Below, piece after piece: positions 9,367-19,506 of a stretch of DNA of 64,000 nt. The position numbers were made by a program, and so were the translations under genes. The stretch's first letter is position 1. Each line of letters begins with the position of its first letter. The notes under the pieces are model-generated. The model was not told where the DNA came from, ran no database searches, and saw only the letters and a list, made by a program, of their open reading frames with translations. The stretch comes from Ascoidea asiatica (taxonomy: Eukaryota; Ascomycota; Saccharomycetes; Ascoideales; Ascoideaceae), in assembly GCA_001600695.1 (NCBI GenBank), contig BCKQ01000007.1, positions 681,607 through 745,606 on the forward strand, written 5' to 3'.

Positions 9367-10380
9367 TTATTGGTCATCTCTAACGCAACCTGATTTATCA
9401 GTAATTTCAGTTGGACAAACAACTTGTTGGAAAGTAACTGTTGGATTATCAGCTCCATCAAACCATCCAAATCTAAAATCACAACCATCTTGTAAAGCGG
9501 TAGGCAAATTAGCACAATCTGAACTTGATGAAACACCACCATACTGTTCTCCCCATGAGTATCCTGATCCATATTCTGCTGTACAACCAGAATAAATACC
9601 TTGTCCACCACCTGGTAATGCAATATCAAATTGATTTGTACTTAAATCGGATCCTGTATTTGTTGCTTGAACAATCATTTTTTTACCACTAATTGATGTA
9701 GAGGTAAATGTTAATTCATAACATGAACAACACATTGAAGATTCTGATCCACCTGAGATTGATGTAGCTGCAAATCCATATGCTAAAGTATCACTAACTT
9801 CCCATGGTTGTTGATCATTACACATATAGGCAGTACCACCGGTACATCCACTTTGAACATCAACTCCTAAAACAGTTGTACCATCTGAACTACATGCATC
9901 AACTGGTGATCCAACTGATGCTTTACCAGACCATGAACATGATGGTTTACAACAATCCCAATATCTAGTTGTAGTACCTGTTCCAGATGATCCACCAGAA
10001 ATAACACTGGCGGAGGATGAAGATGAAGATGAAGTTGAAGCTGAGGTTTCAGCAGCTGTAGAAGAAGTTGCTTCAGATGTGCTGGTAGTAGTAGTGGTAT
10101 CGGCTGCAACTGCTACAGTTGCTGCTTCACTACTAGAACTTGATTCAGTTGATGCTGTTTCTGAAAAAGATCCAATGGTGGTAGTATCTTCAACTGAACC
10201 TGGAACACATTGTGAATAATAATCATTATATGATGAACATGTATATCCTGAAGGACAACAAGTAGCACCTGTCCAGCTTTTACCACCACATTGGGCATAA
10301 GAACTAGCACAATCTGTAGCTAATGATTCCTTTACCATAAAAGTGGCTAAAATAGTTAAAGCAGATAAACTTAATTGCAT
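9367..10380 (-). CDS. GH45 endoglucanase with N-terminal CBM1, secreted
   Basis: A 337-aa secreted endo-beta-1,4-glucanase. Residues 1-21 form a signal peptide. A fungal cellulose-binding module (CBM1) spans about 24-58, with the YAQCGG...TGATCCPSGYTC...YYSQC pattern. A Ser/Thr-rich linker follows to about 135, then the GH45 catalytic domain from 138 to the end. The diagnostic TRYWDCCKPSCSW block contains the catalytic base Asp142, and NQFDIALPGGG contains the catalytic acid Asp252; many conserved Cys fit the six-disulphide GH45 fold. The closest remembered relatives are filamentous-fungal endoglucanase V-type enzymes. GH45 is sporadic in budding yeasts, so horizontal gain or differential loss is possible. 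Its Ser/Thr/Gly-rich composition contrasts with the Asn-rich neighbours. It would hydrolyse amorphous cellulose outside the cell. Confidence 0.96.
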   Translation of the reverse strand: MQLSLSALTILATFMVKESLATDCASSYAQCGGKSWTGATCCPSGYTCSSYNDYYSQCVPGSVEDTTTIGSFSETASTESSSSSEAATVAVAADTTTTTSTSEATSSTAAETSASTSSSSSSSASVISGGSSGTGTTTRYWDCCKPSCSWSGKASVGSPVDACSSDGTTVLGVDVQSGCTGGTAYMCNDQQPWEVSDTLAYGFAATSISGGSESSMCCSCYELTFTSTSISGKKMIVQATNTGSDLSTNQFDIALPGGGQGIYSGCTAEYGSGYSWGEQYGGVSSSSDCANLPTALQDGCDFRFGWFDGADNPTVTFQQVVCPTEITDKSGCVRDDQ

Positions 10381-11597
10381 TTTTGAAGTAATTTGAGAAG
10401 TTTTTTTTTGAAAATTTATAAATTTAAAGGAGTGACTAGTTTTTATTCAAATGAATTAAAGAAAAATTTAATTATTGAATGTAATTTTTATAATTTTATT
10501 GATTATAAGACAATGAAAATAAAAAAAAAAAAGTTGTAATAGAAAGAAATAAACATAATGATTTCACTCATTATATATAAATTATTATCATTTTCAACAA
10601 TCACCAAATCCATTGCTATTATCCTTATTGTTATTAAATATCGTAATATAAAATGGCTAAATTTCAAATTAAATACATTTGATATTCATTGTAAATACAA
10701 TTATAAAACATCGAAAAATGTTGATTAAACAATACTAAAAGCCTTAAGGCTTTAATTCTTACAAAATACTGGCACTGCTATTTATTCGAGTGCTGACATA
10801 ATCCAACTCTAATCAGGTACACAACCAGAAAGCTTAATTTCTCTGCTTAAAACCTTAATAGTATAAGCGGATATATGCAGTTAATGCCGGCGTGTAAATG
10901 TTTCAGCAACTTTCCACTTGCACTTGCAGGCACTATTCTAAAATACAAATTCCTTACAAATTCTTTACAAATAATTCAATTTCATTTTCGTTTTCATTTT
11001 CAATTCCAATTTCAACCCAAAAGTATCTATGGAAAAGGAGGAAGCAATAGAAGATCTTTTCATTTTATGGCTTAAGAGATTAAAGTATTCTAATATAAAT
11101 CGTCTTAAGCCTTGTTTCATATTAAAGTAATGTATTTTATCAACATATCTACAGTAACTGTTAAGTTACTGTATTTGATTTCTTAATCCAAGTTTTTTAT
11201 CAAGCTATCAAATTACTATCAGCTATCTCAGACAAAATTCTGATTTGAAAAAAAAGCATTGAAATAAAATTATTCGATCCAAAAACAATAAAAATCCACA
11301 CTCTTTAGTTAATCAAATATAATAGTAATATGCCAAATGTTGCCATGAATTAATATGAATTGATTTCAATTCTTCAATTCAAGAAAATTTTAAAGTTGCT
11401 TTCTTTTCTTATGCTACAAATATCGGCAATTAAAACAAATTGAATAGTAATAGCAATAAATCTATGAAAAAGAATCTAATTTAATGTGAATAAGATCTTT
11501 GAAAAAATGATTTTATTATATTCTATTATACTCTATTTCACCTATTGCAACAATTAACTAGTTATTTATATCATATATTTTCTATTTCTTGAAACAT
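10381..11597. other. 1.2-kb endoglucanase upstream region
   Basis: The region lies between the 5' end of the minus-strand GH45 gene and the 3' end of the minus-strand hydroxyacid dehydrogenase. It is AT-rich with a small GC-richer patch near 10740-10930. A 66-codon ORF at 10875-11075 resembles nothing known. The long upstream region is typical of a regulated secreted-enzyme gene; no specific site is assigned. Confidence 0.5.
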
Positions 11598-12692
11598 TTA
11601 ATTGACTTGACCAAAGCCAGGACCATCCTCAAGCAAAACATTTCTAATATTGTTCATACAATTTATGGAAGATTCCTTAGCATTTTCATATGTTGAAGAG
11701 CCAATATGTGGAGTAATTGAAATATTATAATTATCACATAATTCTTTAGGAATAAAAGGTTCATTCTCAAAAACGTCTAAACCAACAGAAGAAATTTTAC
11801 TTGTTTTTAATCCATTAATTAAATCATTTTGATTAATTATATCACCTCTTGCAATATTAACAATTCTAACACCATCTTTACATAAGTTTAAAGTTTTTGA
11901 ATTTAACATATGATATGTTTCTTTAGTTGATGGAACTGCATATACAATACAATCTAAATATGGTAACATTACTTCATATGACTTATGATGTATTAATTCA
12001 GGAAAATTAATATTTGGCTTTGAATCTCTTGTAATATAATGAACATTAACGTTCAATGTCAATAAAGTTTTAGCTATTATTTTTCCAATATTTCCAAAAC
12101 CTACAATTCCAATATGTTTATTACTTAAAGAATATGAAGTTTTATTATTTGGAAAATTATAAAAACAGTATGGAAAACCAAATTCTTCTTTAATTGTTGA
12201 ATCTTCTTTTATTAAAACTTCTCTAGCTTTTAAAACATGATTATATTCTCTACCTTTTTTCTCAAATAATGGAATAAATCTAAAAGTAGAAATTATATGA
12301 TATAAAGCAATTTCAGCGACTTGGGAAGAAGCTAAATCTGGAGTATTAAAACATTTTATATTTAATTTTGCTAATTTTTCAACATTATAATTTTCATAAC
12401 CAATTGAACTTACAGTAATTAGTTTTAATGATTTTGGTAAATAATTTATTAAATTATCGTCAATACCTTTTATAGGAGTTAAGCCTAAATGATCGCACCA
12501 AATTGCAGAAATATCATTGAATTTTGAATTAAAGTCTTCAATTAACTGTTCTTTTGTCGTCAAAGAATAATGTTCAACTTGAAAAATTTTCGAAAATTGT
12601 TTGTATTCATTAGAATCTCTAAAAACAGCTCCAATAGCCAAAACCTTTAGTTTTTGTGATAATGAACTTAAAGTCATCCTAAAGACATCCAA
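11598..12692 (-). CDS. D-isomer-specific 2-hydroxyacid dehydrogenase (glyoxylate/hydroxypyruvate reductase-like)
   Basis: A 364-aa NAD(P)-dependent 2-oxoacid reductase. The Rossmann motif GIVGFGNIGK sits around residue 193-202. The catalytic triad of the family is visible as Arg in VNIARGDIINQ, Glu in DVFENEP and His in ITPHIGSS. The N-terminal substrate domain includes VSSIGYENYNV, matching the family's S-x-G-x-x-x-x-x-V. S. cerevisiae GOR1 and the fungal 2-ketogluconate/glyoxylate reductases are the nearest functional analogues, but the substrate cannot be fixed. A second in-frame ATG at 12677 (five codons later) is an equally plausible start. It lies between cell-wall-degrading enzyme genes, so a role with 2-keto sugar acids is possible but unproven. 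Confidence 0.9.
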   Translation of the reverse strand: MDVFRMTLSSLSQKLKVLAIGAVFRDSNEYKQFSKIFQVEHYSLTTKEQLIEDFNSKFNDISAIWCDHLGLTPIKGIDDNLINYLPKSLKLITVSSIGYENYNVEKLAKLNIKCFNTPDLASSQVAEIALYHIISTFRFIPLFEKKGREYNHVLKAREVLIKEDSTIKEEFGFPYCFYNFPNNKTSYSLSNKHIGIVGFGNIGKIIAKTLLTLNVNVHYITRDSKPNINFPELIHHKSYEVMLPYLDCIVYAVPSTKETYHMLNSKTLNLCKDGVRIVNIARGDIINQNDLINGLKTSKISSVGLDVFENEPFIPKELCDNYNISITPHIGSSTYENAKESSINCMNNIRNVLLEDGPGFGQVN

Positions 12693-13259
12693 TAAAAAAA
12701 TTCAGAGCGACCTCTCAGTTATGTTTCTCTTCTTCTATCTAGAGTAAAGTTGTTAACCATATTTCTACAGCTTCCTGTCGTAATAAAGACATTTGATTTC
12801 TGATTATCTTTTATTTTAAAGACTACTGTTTATTTTGTGTACCGAAATCCCCATCCGTCCCTAAGAGTATGTCCTCGATATTTAGAACAGTTGTCCTGAA
12901 TATGCGTTTTCACCTTGGGCTCACCTTGGGCTGTGAAAAATATCCATGAATTTGAAGCAGAAGTGCAAAAAAAGACAGTTAAAGATTGATAAATAATGTA
13001 ATAAATAGCTCATAATACTCAACAGATTGTAGTAGCATTGCTTTGGCAAAATTTTATATCACAAAACTGCTTTCAAATGACTTTGTCTTTCAAGATAACT
13101 GTTTGTCTCAGACTGATGGTCCGGCTATCTGCTGTTGCCTTTAAATCAAAGATAATAAGATAATAAATAATAATTGGTGATTTCAAAATGAATTCTTTGA
13201 TAATGGAAATCTCCTTGACTCAAACACTCAAAATGACTCACATTATCTAAGGGGAGAAA
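12693..13259. other. Intergenic region upstream of hydroxyacid dehydrogenase
   Basis: AT-rich with a GC-richer segment at about 12840-12935 that includes an 11-bp direct repeat, CACCTTGGGCT twice in tandem near 12911-12932. It ends at the left boundary of the inverted duplication. No gene is seen. Confidence 0.5.
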
Positions 13260-13458
13260 ACTCATCTTACAGGCAATTTATAAGATGATTTACAGGCGAG
13301 AAAAGAAGAGAAGAGAAAAGAAAAAAGCGAATTAGTGATAAAAAGTATATGTTCAATTAATGGTTCATTTTCATGAAACCTAAGAAAAGAAGATAAATAA
13401 CTATTTAAGAAGTGACTAATCTATATAATAATTAAATCAACAAATTACTGCAATTGAC

Positions 13459-14460
13459 TTAGAAAGATAATTTGGCTCCGGCATTGCTNGAAACATATGA
13501 AGCAACTGCTGATGATGATTTCAAAGAGTATGAATAAGAAACTGAAACACTGCCTGAATCAATATCGGCTGAAGCATCTCCAAAATCATTACCTGAAGAT
13601 GAAGCTGATCCAGTACCATCAACTGAATATAATGGTTTATCAGCATCAACAAATACATTACTTTCAACTAAAGCCTTGGCACTCTTTCTAACATTAATAC
13701 AATCACTCATACCATTATAATAGTTATTATAGATATGTGCAGTACCGAATCTTAAACTTGGACCTCTAGAATGTAAATCTTTGAAATAATTATAAGCATA
13801 AGTAACTGTTAAATGTCCAGTATCTTCAGAACTGTTACTGTCTGAATGTCCAACTAAAGAGGCCTTGTAATGATCATGTAAGTAACAATTGGAAATAGTA
13901 ACATAATCTGAAGCATGAGTAACATCCATTAAACCATCATAATAATCTTTACCATGACTAGTATCAGAAGACATTTCACAATGATCAATCCAAACATTGG
14001 TTGATTTTTGAACTGCAATTGCATCAACTGGTGCTAAACATTTGGAAATGGCTAAGTTTCTAATAATAACATTGGAGGCTCCTTTAACTCTTAATCCAAC
14101 ACCACTTAAAGTGATACCTGAGCTTTTACCTAAAATGGTTTTATCTGAAGTAACTGGAACTGCTTCATCTCCAGAAATTGATTTGGTAATATAAATAATA
14201 TAACTACCTGATTTCTTAGCATAAGTCTTTAAATCAGCTAATGTACTGACTGAAACTGTAGTACCTCCACTACCACCTGTAGTACCACCATTTAATGAAG
14301 CATATCCAAATGCTGTATCATCACTTCTTTTTTGTAATAATTCTTGTTCATATCTTTTGGCTAATTCGGCATCTTCTCCATCAATTGGAATAGCACTTGT
14401 CATAACACTCGAGGTGAGAATGGTTGCAAATATTGCCTTTGCAATACTAGTGAAAATCAT
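13459..14460 (-). CDS. Pectate lyase, polysaccharide lyase family 1, secreted (copy A)
   Basis: A 333-aa extracellular lyase that cleaves polygalacturonate by Ca2+-dependent beta-elimination (EC 4.2.2.2 by family). Residues 1-23 form a signal peptide, followed by a short pro-segment with Kex2-type sites (LAKR at about 33-36, QKR at 43-45). The PL1 parallel beta-helix core begins at about 50. Hallmarks are NVWIDHCEMSSD, DGLMDVTHASDYVTISNC with the Ca2+-binding Asp residues, YKASLVGHSDSN, and HSRGPSLRFG with the RxPxxR catalytic arginine motif. A Ser/Asp-rich tail ends the protein. One codon contains an N (TCN), which is Ser in any case. The gene is duplicated in inverted orientation at 23134-24135. 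Two GCCAAG Rim101-type sites lie upstream, suggesting pH regulation. Confidence 0.96.
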   Translation of the reverse strand: MIFTSIAKAIFATILTSSVMTSAIPIDGEDAELAKRYEQELLQKRSDDTAFGYASLNGGTTGGSGGTTVSVSTLADLKTYAKKSGSYIIYITKSISGDEAVPVTSDKTILGKSSGITLSGVGLRVKGASNVIIRNLAISKCLAPVDAIAVQKSTNVWIDHCEMSSDTSHGKDYYDGLMDVTHASDYVTISNCYLHDHYKASLVGHSDSNSSEDTGHLTVTYAYNYFKDLHSRGPSLRFGTAHIYNNYYNGMSDCINVRKSAKALVESNVFVDADKPLYSVDGTGSASSSGNDFGDASADIDSGSVSVSYSYSLKSSSAVASYVXSNAGAKLSF

Positions 14461-14972
14461 TGTAATAAGCTGGTTAAAACTCTAAAGAAAGAAAATTTTA
14501 TAATAAGGAATGACTGGAATAAATTGAAATTTATTCTTTGATAAATATAAACTAATAGATAACAATAGCAATTGATAAATTATTGATTAATAACTGATAC
14601 TGATATTGATATTGATAATAGTAAGAAAAAGAACAAAAAATCATAAAATATATCTTCCAAAATATCGAGTGAAATCATCTCTATTTAAATCATTTTCCAA
14701 TCCCATTCAAACATTTACTTAATCATTTATTCAATCATTTATTCATTCATCCATTTATCTCAAGATACTAATACTTTTAATTCTCTCTCCTCTATGAACA
14801 ACTAATAGAGTTAATTGAATTAATACAATAGCAGATCTGTTTCTCTTTTTCTTCTCCTCTGACACTTTTGCTCGAGTAATTCTTCTTCTTCCCTCCACTG
14901 CCTATTTGTTTATTTCCCTTTGCTCACTACCTTTGCAACTACCACCATTATTCCCCAACAAAGAACTATCTT

Positions 14973-14978
14973 CTTGGC
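14973..14978 (-). promoter_or_regulatory. Rim101/PacC-type site GCCAAG in pectate lyase A promoter
   Basis: Reading with the gene, ACGCCAAGAAGATA matches the PacC core GCCARG with the extended CCAAGAA favoured by Candida Rim101. It lies about 515 bp upstream of the start codon. Motif match only. Confidence 0.45.
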
Positions 14979-15099
14979 GTTTGGCTATAAAATGTGAAGA
15001 TCATATATATATTTCTTCAATTCAATACTTCTCACACTCTTCACTGATATCCAATGAATACTCTTCTTGTAATATTCTTGAATTTTCTTCTTTTCATCT

Positions 15100-15105
15100 C
15101 TTGGC
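15100..15105 (-). promoter_or_regulatory. Second Rim101/PacC-type site in pectate lyase A promoter
   Basis: In gene orientation the sequence is AATGCCAAGAGATG, a full match to TGCCAAG. It sits about 640 bp upstream of the start codon and 127 bp from the other site. Confidence 0.45.
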
Positions 15106-15156
15106 ATTTTTCATCTGTCGCTCAAATGAAACCATTTTTTGAGCCACGAGAAAAAG

Positions 15157-15818
15157 CGTGAAAATAACTCAAATTATCAGTATTTTTCCGTGAAATAATT
15201 TTCTCGTTTCTTATTTATGATTATTCAAGTATTCTAATATTATAATTTAAATGCCAAATACAAAAGCTAAGGGTTTTTTTGTTTCTGCCCTTAGAACCTT
15301 CGTAGCTGCCTGAGTTGACACAACAGATGATTTTCAAGGAAGCTGTCTCGTAATCTGCACCCAGCTTCAGCTGTTGTGGTTCATTGCTTGTCTCTCAACT
15401 CCCCAACAGTGTTCAAAACAATACTCCAACTAGTCGTAAATACACTATTAAATACTCATTCATCATCACTATTCTCTTTTCCAGTGCCAGACTCTCCAGA
15501 ATAATTCATTTCATCTCAATTTATTGTTTATTTCTTTGTTTTTGTTTTGCTGCAATTTCAAAAACAGCGAGGATTTCCGCGTGTTTCTGTTATGCTTCCT
15601 GTGCACGGACGTTTCAGAATCCGCCGTGAAATTGCTCGTGCTTGAAACAAAAACAGAATATTCTAATTGATATTTCATGAAATGATGGCAGAGGGATTAG
15701 ATGAAAAGAATAATCGAAGTGAAAGTTAGTCAATTAAAACAAAATATTTAGATTAATCAAAAGACAAAAAAACAAGATTTAAAAAGAACTTAAAATAATA
15801 TCAAAAACTAATTTAATA
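15157..15818. other. Intergenic spacer between inverted-repeat arm and LSM2
   Basis: Unique sequence, with GC-richer patches at about 15285-15370 and 15560-15650, presumably LSM2 promoter elements. An 81-codon ORF (15384-15629) has no family resemblance. Confidence 0.5.
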
Positions 15819-16191
15819 ATGCTTTTTTTCAGTTTTTTCAAAACCCTCGTGGATCAAGAAGTTAGTATCTCGTTAATTTATTATTCATAAACCACTTCTC
15901 AAGTTCCAGAAACTAACATAAATTTATAACTCTCAGGTAACTGTCGAATTGAAAAATGATATAGAAATAACAGGAACTTTGAAATCAGTTGATCAATATT
16001 TGAATATAAAACTATATAATATTCAAGCTTCTGATCAAGTTAAATATCCTCATTTAAATGCTGTTAAAACTTTATTTATTAGAGGCTCAACAATAAGATA
16101 TGTTCATTTACCAATAAATGCAATAGATACAACATTATTACAAGATGCTTCAAGAAAAGAATCAATGGCTTCTAAAATTGCTTCCAATTAA
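15819..16191 (+). CDS. LSM2: U6 snRNA-associated Sm-like protein Lsm2 (two exons)
   Basis: Lsm2 is part of the nuclear Lsm2-8 ring on U6 snRNA and the cytoplasmic Lsm1-7 decapping complex. Exon 1 is 15819-15860 (14 codons, MLFFSFFKTLVDQE) and exon 2 is 15937-16191, giving 98 aa, close to the 95 aa of the S. cerevisiae protein. The joined product has the Sm1 motif ELKNDIEITGTLKSVDQYLN and the Sm2 motif FIRGSTIRYVHLP. The 76-nt intron splits the gene after the conserved VDQE. Without the intron the reading frame appears to begin mid-protein, so automated callers may miss the first exon. It lies within the spacer of the inverted duplication. Confidence 0.96.
15861..15936 (+). other. Spliceosomal intron in LSM2
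   Basis: 5' splice site GTTAGT (15861-15866), branch-point sequence ACTAAC (15912-15917) and 3' splice site CTCAG ending at 15936, about 20 nt after the branch adenosine. Removing it restores the conserved junction VDQE-VTVELKND. Confidence 0.93.
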
Positions 16192-16387
16192 ACTAGCTTT
16201 TGTACTATTATTTTCATTTTTATTTTTATTTCTAATTATGTAATTCGTCTCTCGATACTCAGTTTTTTTTTTAGCTTTTTTCTTTTTTTAGACTTTTCCA
16301 GTTAAGGTGGGTTATGTGTGTTTTATTTATCGTTTTGATTAATTTCTTCTATTTATCATTAAAATAATTTACAGTCTTATAATTTAT

Positions 16388-16410
16388 ATATATATATATA
16401 TATATATAAT
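16388..16410. repeat. (AT)n dinucleotide microsatellite
   Basis: Uninterrupted TA repeat of about 23 bp between the convergent 3' ends of LSM2 and NCL1. Confidence 0.9.
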
Positions 16411-16479
16411 CGGAAAGTGTATTTACTTTGTTGTTTTATCTCATTTTACATTAAGTGTTATCAGATTGATTAATTGCTT

Positions 16480-18840
16480 TCAGATTTCAGTAATCTCGTT
16501 TCTTTCATGACTACTTTCTTCCACGCTTTTTACTTCACTTGATTTTTTTTCCTCTTTGTTGTCTTCTTTGTTGTCTTCTTTGATTTCTTCTTTGTTGTCT
16601 TCATTATTGCTTTCGTCTTTATTCTTTTTACCTTCTCTTTTATTAGGATTTTGTGGCTTACCAACTTCTTTTGGAGTTTCAATTCCAAATATTCTATATA
16701 ATAGTTCATTACTATCTTTTTTATTAACCATTAAATTAATTGCTGTTCTACCTTTCCATAATGGTAAAAATAAATTTTCATCACCTTCTTTTCTTTTAAT
16801 ATTTAAAAAACAACAACCTTCTGATAAATTTTCAATTTGTTTAATGAAATCTTTATCTTCAATAAGATCCTCATTTTTAGGGAATGGATTATTAATTAAA
16901 ATTTTTAATGTTTCAATTTTACATGAAACTTGTCTACTATTACCTAATGATTCTTTTAGTAAATTTAATGATTCATGTTGAACTCTCCATGGTAAATGAT
17001 TATCATTACTTTTATTCATTCTTTGAGCTCCAAATAATTTTATACCTGAATGAATAATTTTTAATCTAATATCATTATTATTTAAAATTTCTTTTATAGA
17101 TGGTGATACATAATAAATTAATCTTAATGCTTCTCCTGCTGCATTTCTAACTAATACACAATCTTTTGAAAATGTATCATTAACTTCATAAAATTTCCAA
17201 GCATTATTCAATAATTCATTATCTGGTTTTAAAAATACATATGGTTCTTCTGAATTACCACCTTTTGATAATCTTTCTTTTTTACTTAATTTCTTTGAAT
17301 CTTCTTTAACTTCATTTTCATTCGATCCTTCTAATTTCGGTTTTTTAGATTCTGGTAATTGATCTTCACTAATATAATGTTTTTTACTTAAATCATTTGA
17401 TTCATTGTTTGATTCATTTTTTACTTCATTAGGGTTATCATTTTTTTTTTCATTTTCATTTTCATTTTCATTGGATTTGATTTCTGTTTTAGCATATGGA
17501 TTAATTTTTTCAATTAAAGTAATAAAAAAACCACCAGTATTTTGTTGATGAGGATAAACTCTAATACAATTTTCTAAATTATATAAATTTGCTTCTTCTT
17601 CATTTTCTGGTGGAAAACATGTATCAGGTAATTTATAATTATTTTCATTTGAATCATTTAATTCTTTGGTAATAATTTCAAAATTTTTATTATAAACTTT
17701 CCAATTTTTTAAACCTTTATTTCTTTTTAAACCTGGTAAAAAATTATCACAATTTAAAATTTTAACTTTATTTGAACCCCATTTATTTAAAATTGAATAT
17801 ATTACAGCTTCATTTTCAATTGGATTTAAAGAACATGTTGAATAAACTAATTTACCACCAAATTTTAATAATTCTAAACCTCTATTTAAAATATTATATT
17901 GTAAATTATGTAAACCTAAACCATTACCAATTGTCCAATCTTTCCAAACATTTACATTTTTTCTCATTGTACCATCACCAGAACAAGGTACATCACATAA
18001 AATTCTATCGAATTTAACATAATTTGATTGATTATTATCGATAGAATTATTATCTAATTTGATTTTTGGAAATAATTTTGCATCATGATTAACAATTATA
18101 ACATTTGGAGAAGATAATCTTTTAATTTGATGAACTAACATATGAGCTCTTTTATAATCAGCATCATTAGCAACTATACAACCAGTTGGATTTTTTTCAT
18201 TATCATTTGAATGTAAAGACTCAATTAATTGAGCAGTTTTTGAACCTGGAGCTGCACACATATCTAAAACATAATGATTTGGTTTAACATCTAATAATAA
18301 AGGAGGAATCATTGAAACTGCTTCTTGTCTTGAAATATTACCTACTTCAGTTTCAATAACTAAATATCTTTGAAATTTTGCAAATTCCTCATTTTTTTTG
18401 ATAATTGTCTTTGAAGCATTAATTTGCCAAGCTAATTCATTTGGATACCAAGGTAATGATTTTGGTTTAACAATTTCTTGGATATTATTATCAGTAGTAT
18501 CATTATCAAGATTATGTTCTTTATTATTATCTTTTAAATCCTCGACTTTAATATTCGAAAGATTTTCAAAATGATTTTGTTTAAATAATTTTAAAATTTC
18601 ATTTGCATGATTCTTTGAACCTGTAATTCTAAAAGTTAAAGGTAATGATTTTTGACAAAACTTCTTGAAGGTATCCCATTCATTTTCATCAATAATATTC
18701 TGAGATTTATAATAATTTTCAAATTTTTCATTTTCTCTTGGAATTTCAACCCAATTTTGCCTTTGACCAAAATTTGAATCTCTTGATCTATTATTTGAAT
18801 TATTATTCCTTTTATTTTTTCTTCTATTAAATCTTCCCAT
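16480..18840 (-). CDS. NCL1: tRNA (cytosine-5-)-methyltransferase Ncl1/Trm4
   Basis: A 786-aa nuclear RNA m5C methyltransferase that modifies several tRNA cytosines (family: NSUN2/Trm4). The start at 18840 (MGRFNRRKNKR) is preferred over an upstream in-frame ATG at 18897, because the extra 19 residues have no counterpart and the basic N-terminus matches yeast Ncl1. Motifs in order: ENEKFENYYK, SLPLTFRITGS, RKNEE/ISRQEAVSMIPP, SAM-binding DMCAAPGSK (193-201), catalytic-region PCSGDGTMRKN with Cys286, and STCSLNPIENEA with the nucleophilic Cys336. Later come CIRVYPHQQNTGGFF and LPLWKGR...LMVNKKDSNELLYRIFGI. It is about 100 aa longer than the S. cerevisiae enzyme because of Asn/Glu/Lys-rich inserts and tail. 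It is convergent with LSM2, inside the inverted-duplication spacer. Confidence 0.97.
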   Translation of the reverse strand: MGRFNRRKNKRNNNSNNRSRDSNFGQRQNWVEIPRENEKFENYYKSQNIIDENEWDTFKKFCQKSLPLTFRITGSKNHANEILKLFKQNHFENLSNIKVEDLKDNNKEHNLDNDTTDNNIQEIVKPKSLPWYPNELAWQINASKTIIKKNEEFAKFQRYLVIETEVGNISRQEAVSMIPPLLLDVKPNHYVLDMCAAPGSKTAQLIESLHSNDNEKNPTGCIVANDADYKRAHMLVHQIKRLSSPNVIIVNHDAKLFPKIKLDNNSIDNNQSNYVKFDRILCDVPCSGDGTMRKNVNVWKDWTIGNGLGLHNLQYNILNRGLELLKFGGKLVYSTCSLNPIENEAVIYSILNKWGSNKVKILNCDNFLPGLKRNKGLKNWKVYNKNFEIITKELNDSNENNYKLPDTCFPPENEEEANLYNLENCIRVYPHQQNTGGFFITLIEKINPYAKTEIKSNENENENEKKNDNPNEVKNESNNESNDLSKKHYISEDQLPESKKPKLEGSNENEVKEDSKKLSKKERLSKGGNSEEPYVFLKPDNELLNNAWKFYEVNDTFSKDCVLVRNAAGEALRLIYYVSPSIKEILNNNDIRLKIIHSGIKLFGAQRMNKSNDNHLPWRVQHESLNLLKESLGNSRQVSCKIETLKILINNPFPKNEDLIEDKDFIKQIENLSEGCCFLNIKRKEGDENLFLPLWKGRTAINLMVNKKDSNELLYRIFGIETPKEVGKPQNPNKREGKKNKDESNNEDNKEEIKEDNKEDNKEEKKSSEVKSVEESSHERNEITEI

Positions 18841-19506
18841 TTTCAAAAGATTTGTAAATGCAGTTATAACGTGGACTTTAAACAATTCTAAACACAAATT
18901 CCAGTATATAGGATATTATCTAGGTATGTTTATTCTTTTTTTTTATGTACAATATATATTTGTAATTGCTTATTTGAATTTACTGTTCCAATTTCACCTC
19001 ATTTCCATTTCAATTTATTTTATTTCCATTGAAAAAGCTTCAAAAAGATTGAAAGATTGAAAAAAAAAAGAAAAAGAGAAAACCCACAGACTCGGTCTCA
19101 GTGTTACATAAGCAGAAAGTCAGCCACGCCATGTGACTTATTTAGGGGACGGACGACAGCGAAAGGGGTCTGTCAGCCCACACAATTATTGATTATTGAT
19201 TATTGATTATTGACTATTGACTATGGAGTGTTGAGTGTTGAGTGTTGAATCTTGTTTACTGTTTACAGACACTCATTGATCTAAACTACAATAGTACTAC
19301 TTATCTGCTCTGCTCTTCCAGTTGCGAAACACTTTTATCGTCGATGTCAGTGGTTTGGTCTGAAATATTCAGTATTTAGTCAAGATCAATTGAAAGAATT
19401 CTTGGACTGGGGTGTTAAATGAAAGCTAGGGATACCAACATTGAGTGGTGCAAAAAAAAACTAGTGAAAAAAGTGATTTAAAACAGCCAGAGAAGTTGAA
19501 AAAATA
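18841..19506. other. Bidirectional promoter region between NCL1 and the Myb-like gene
   Basis: Contains a GC-richer block at about 19080-19180 with CAGCCACG and stress-element-like AGGGG sequences near 19145 and 19160, then short tandem runs of TTGATTA (19190-19215) and GAGTGTT (19223-19245). No gene is seen. Confidence 0.5.

Larger units (their letters stand above)
13260..15156 (-). repeat. Left arm of 1,897-bp inverted duplication (pectate lyase unit)
   Basis: The reverse complement of this segment matches 22438-24334. Paired coordinates always sum to 37594, including the single ambiguous N at 13489 and 24105, so there is no net indel. The homology stops abruptly at both ends. The arm contains the complete pectate lyase gene, about 0.7 kb of promoter and about 0.2 kb of 3' flank. 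No transposon ends or target-site duplication are visible. Confidence 0.95.
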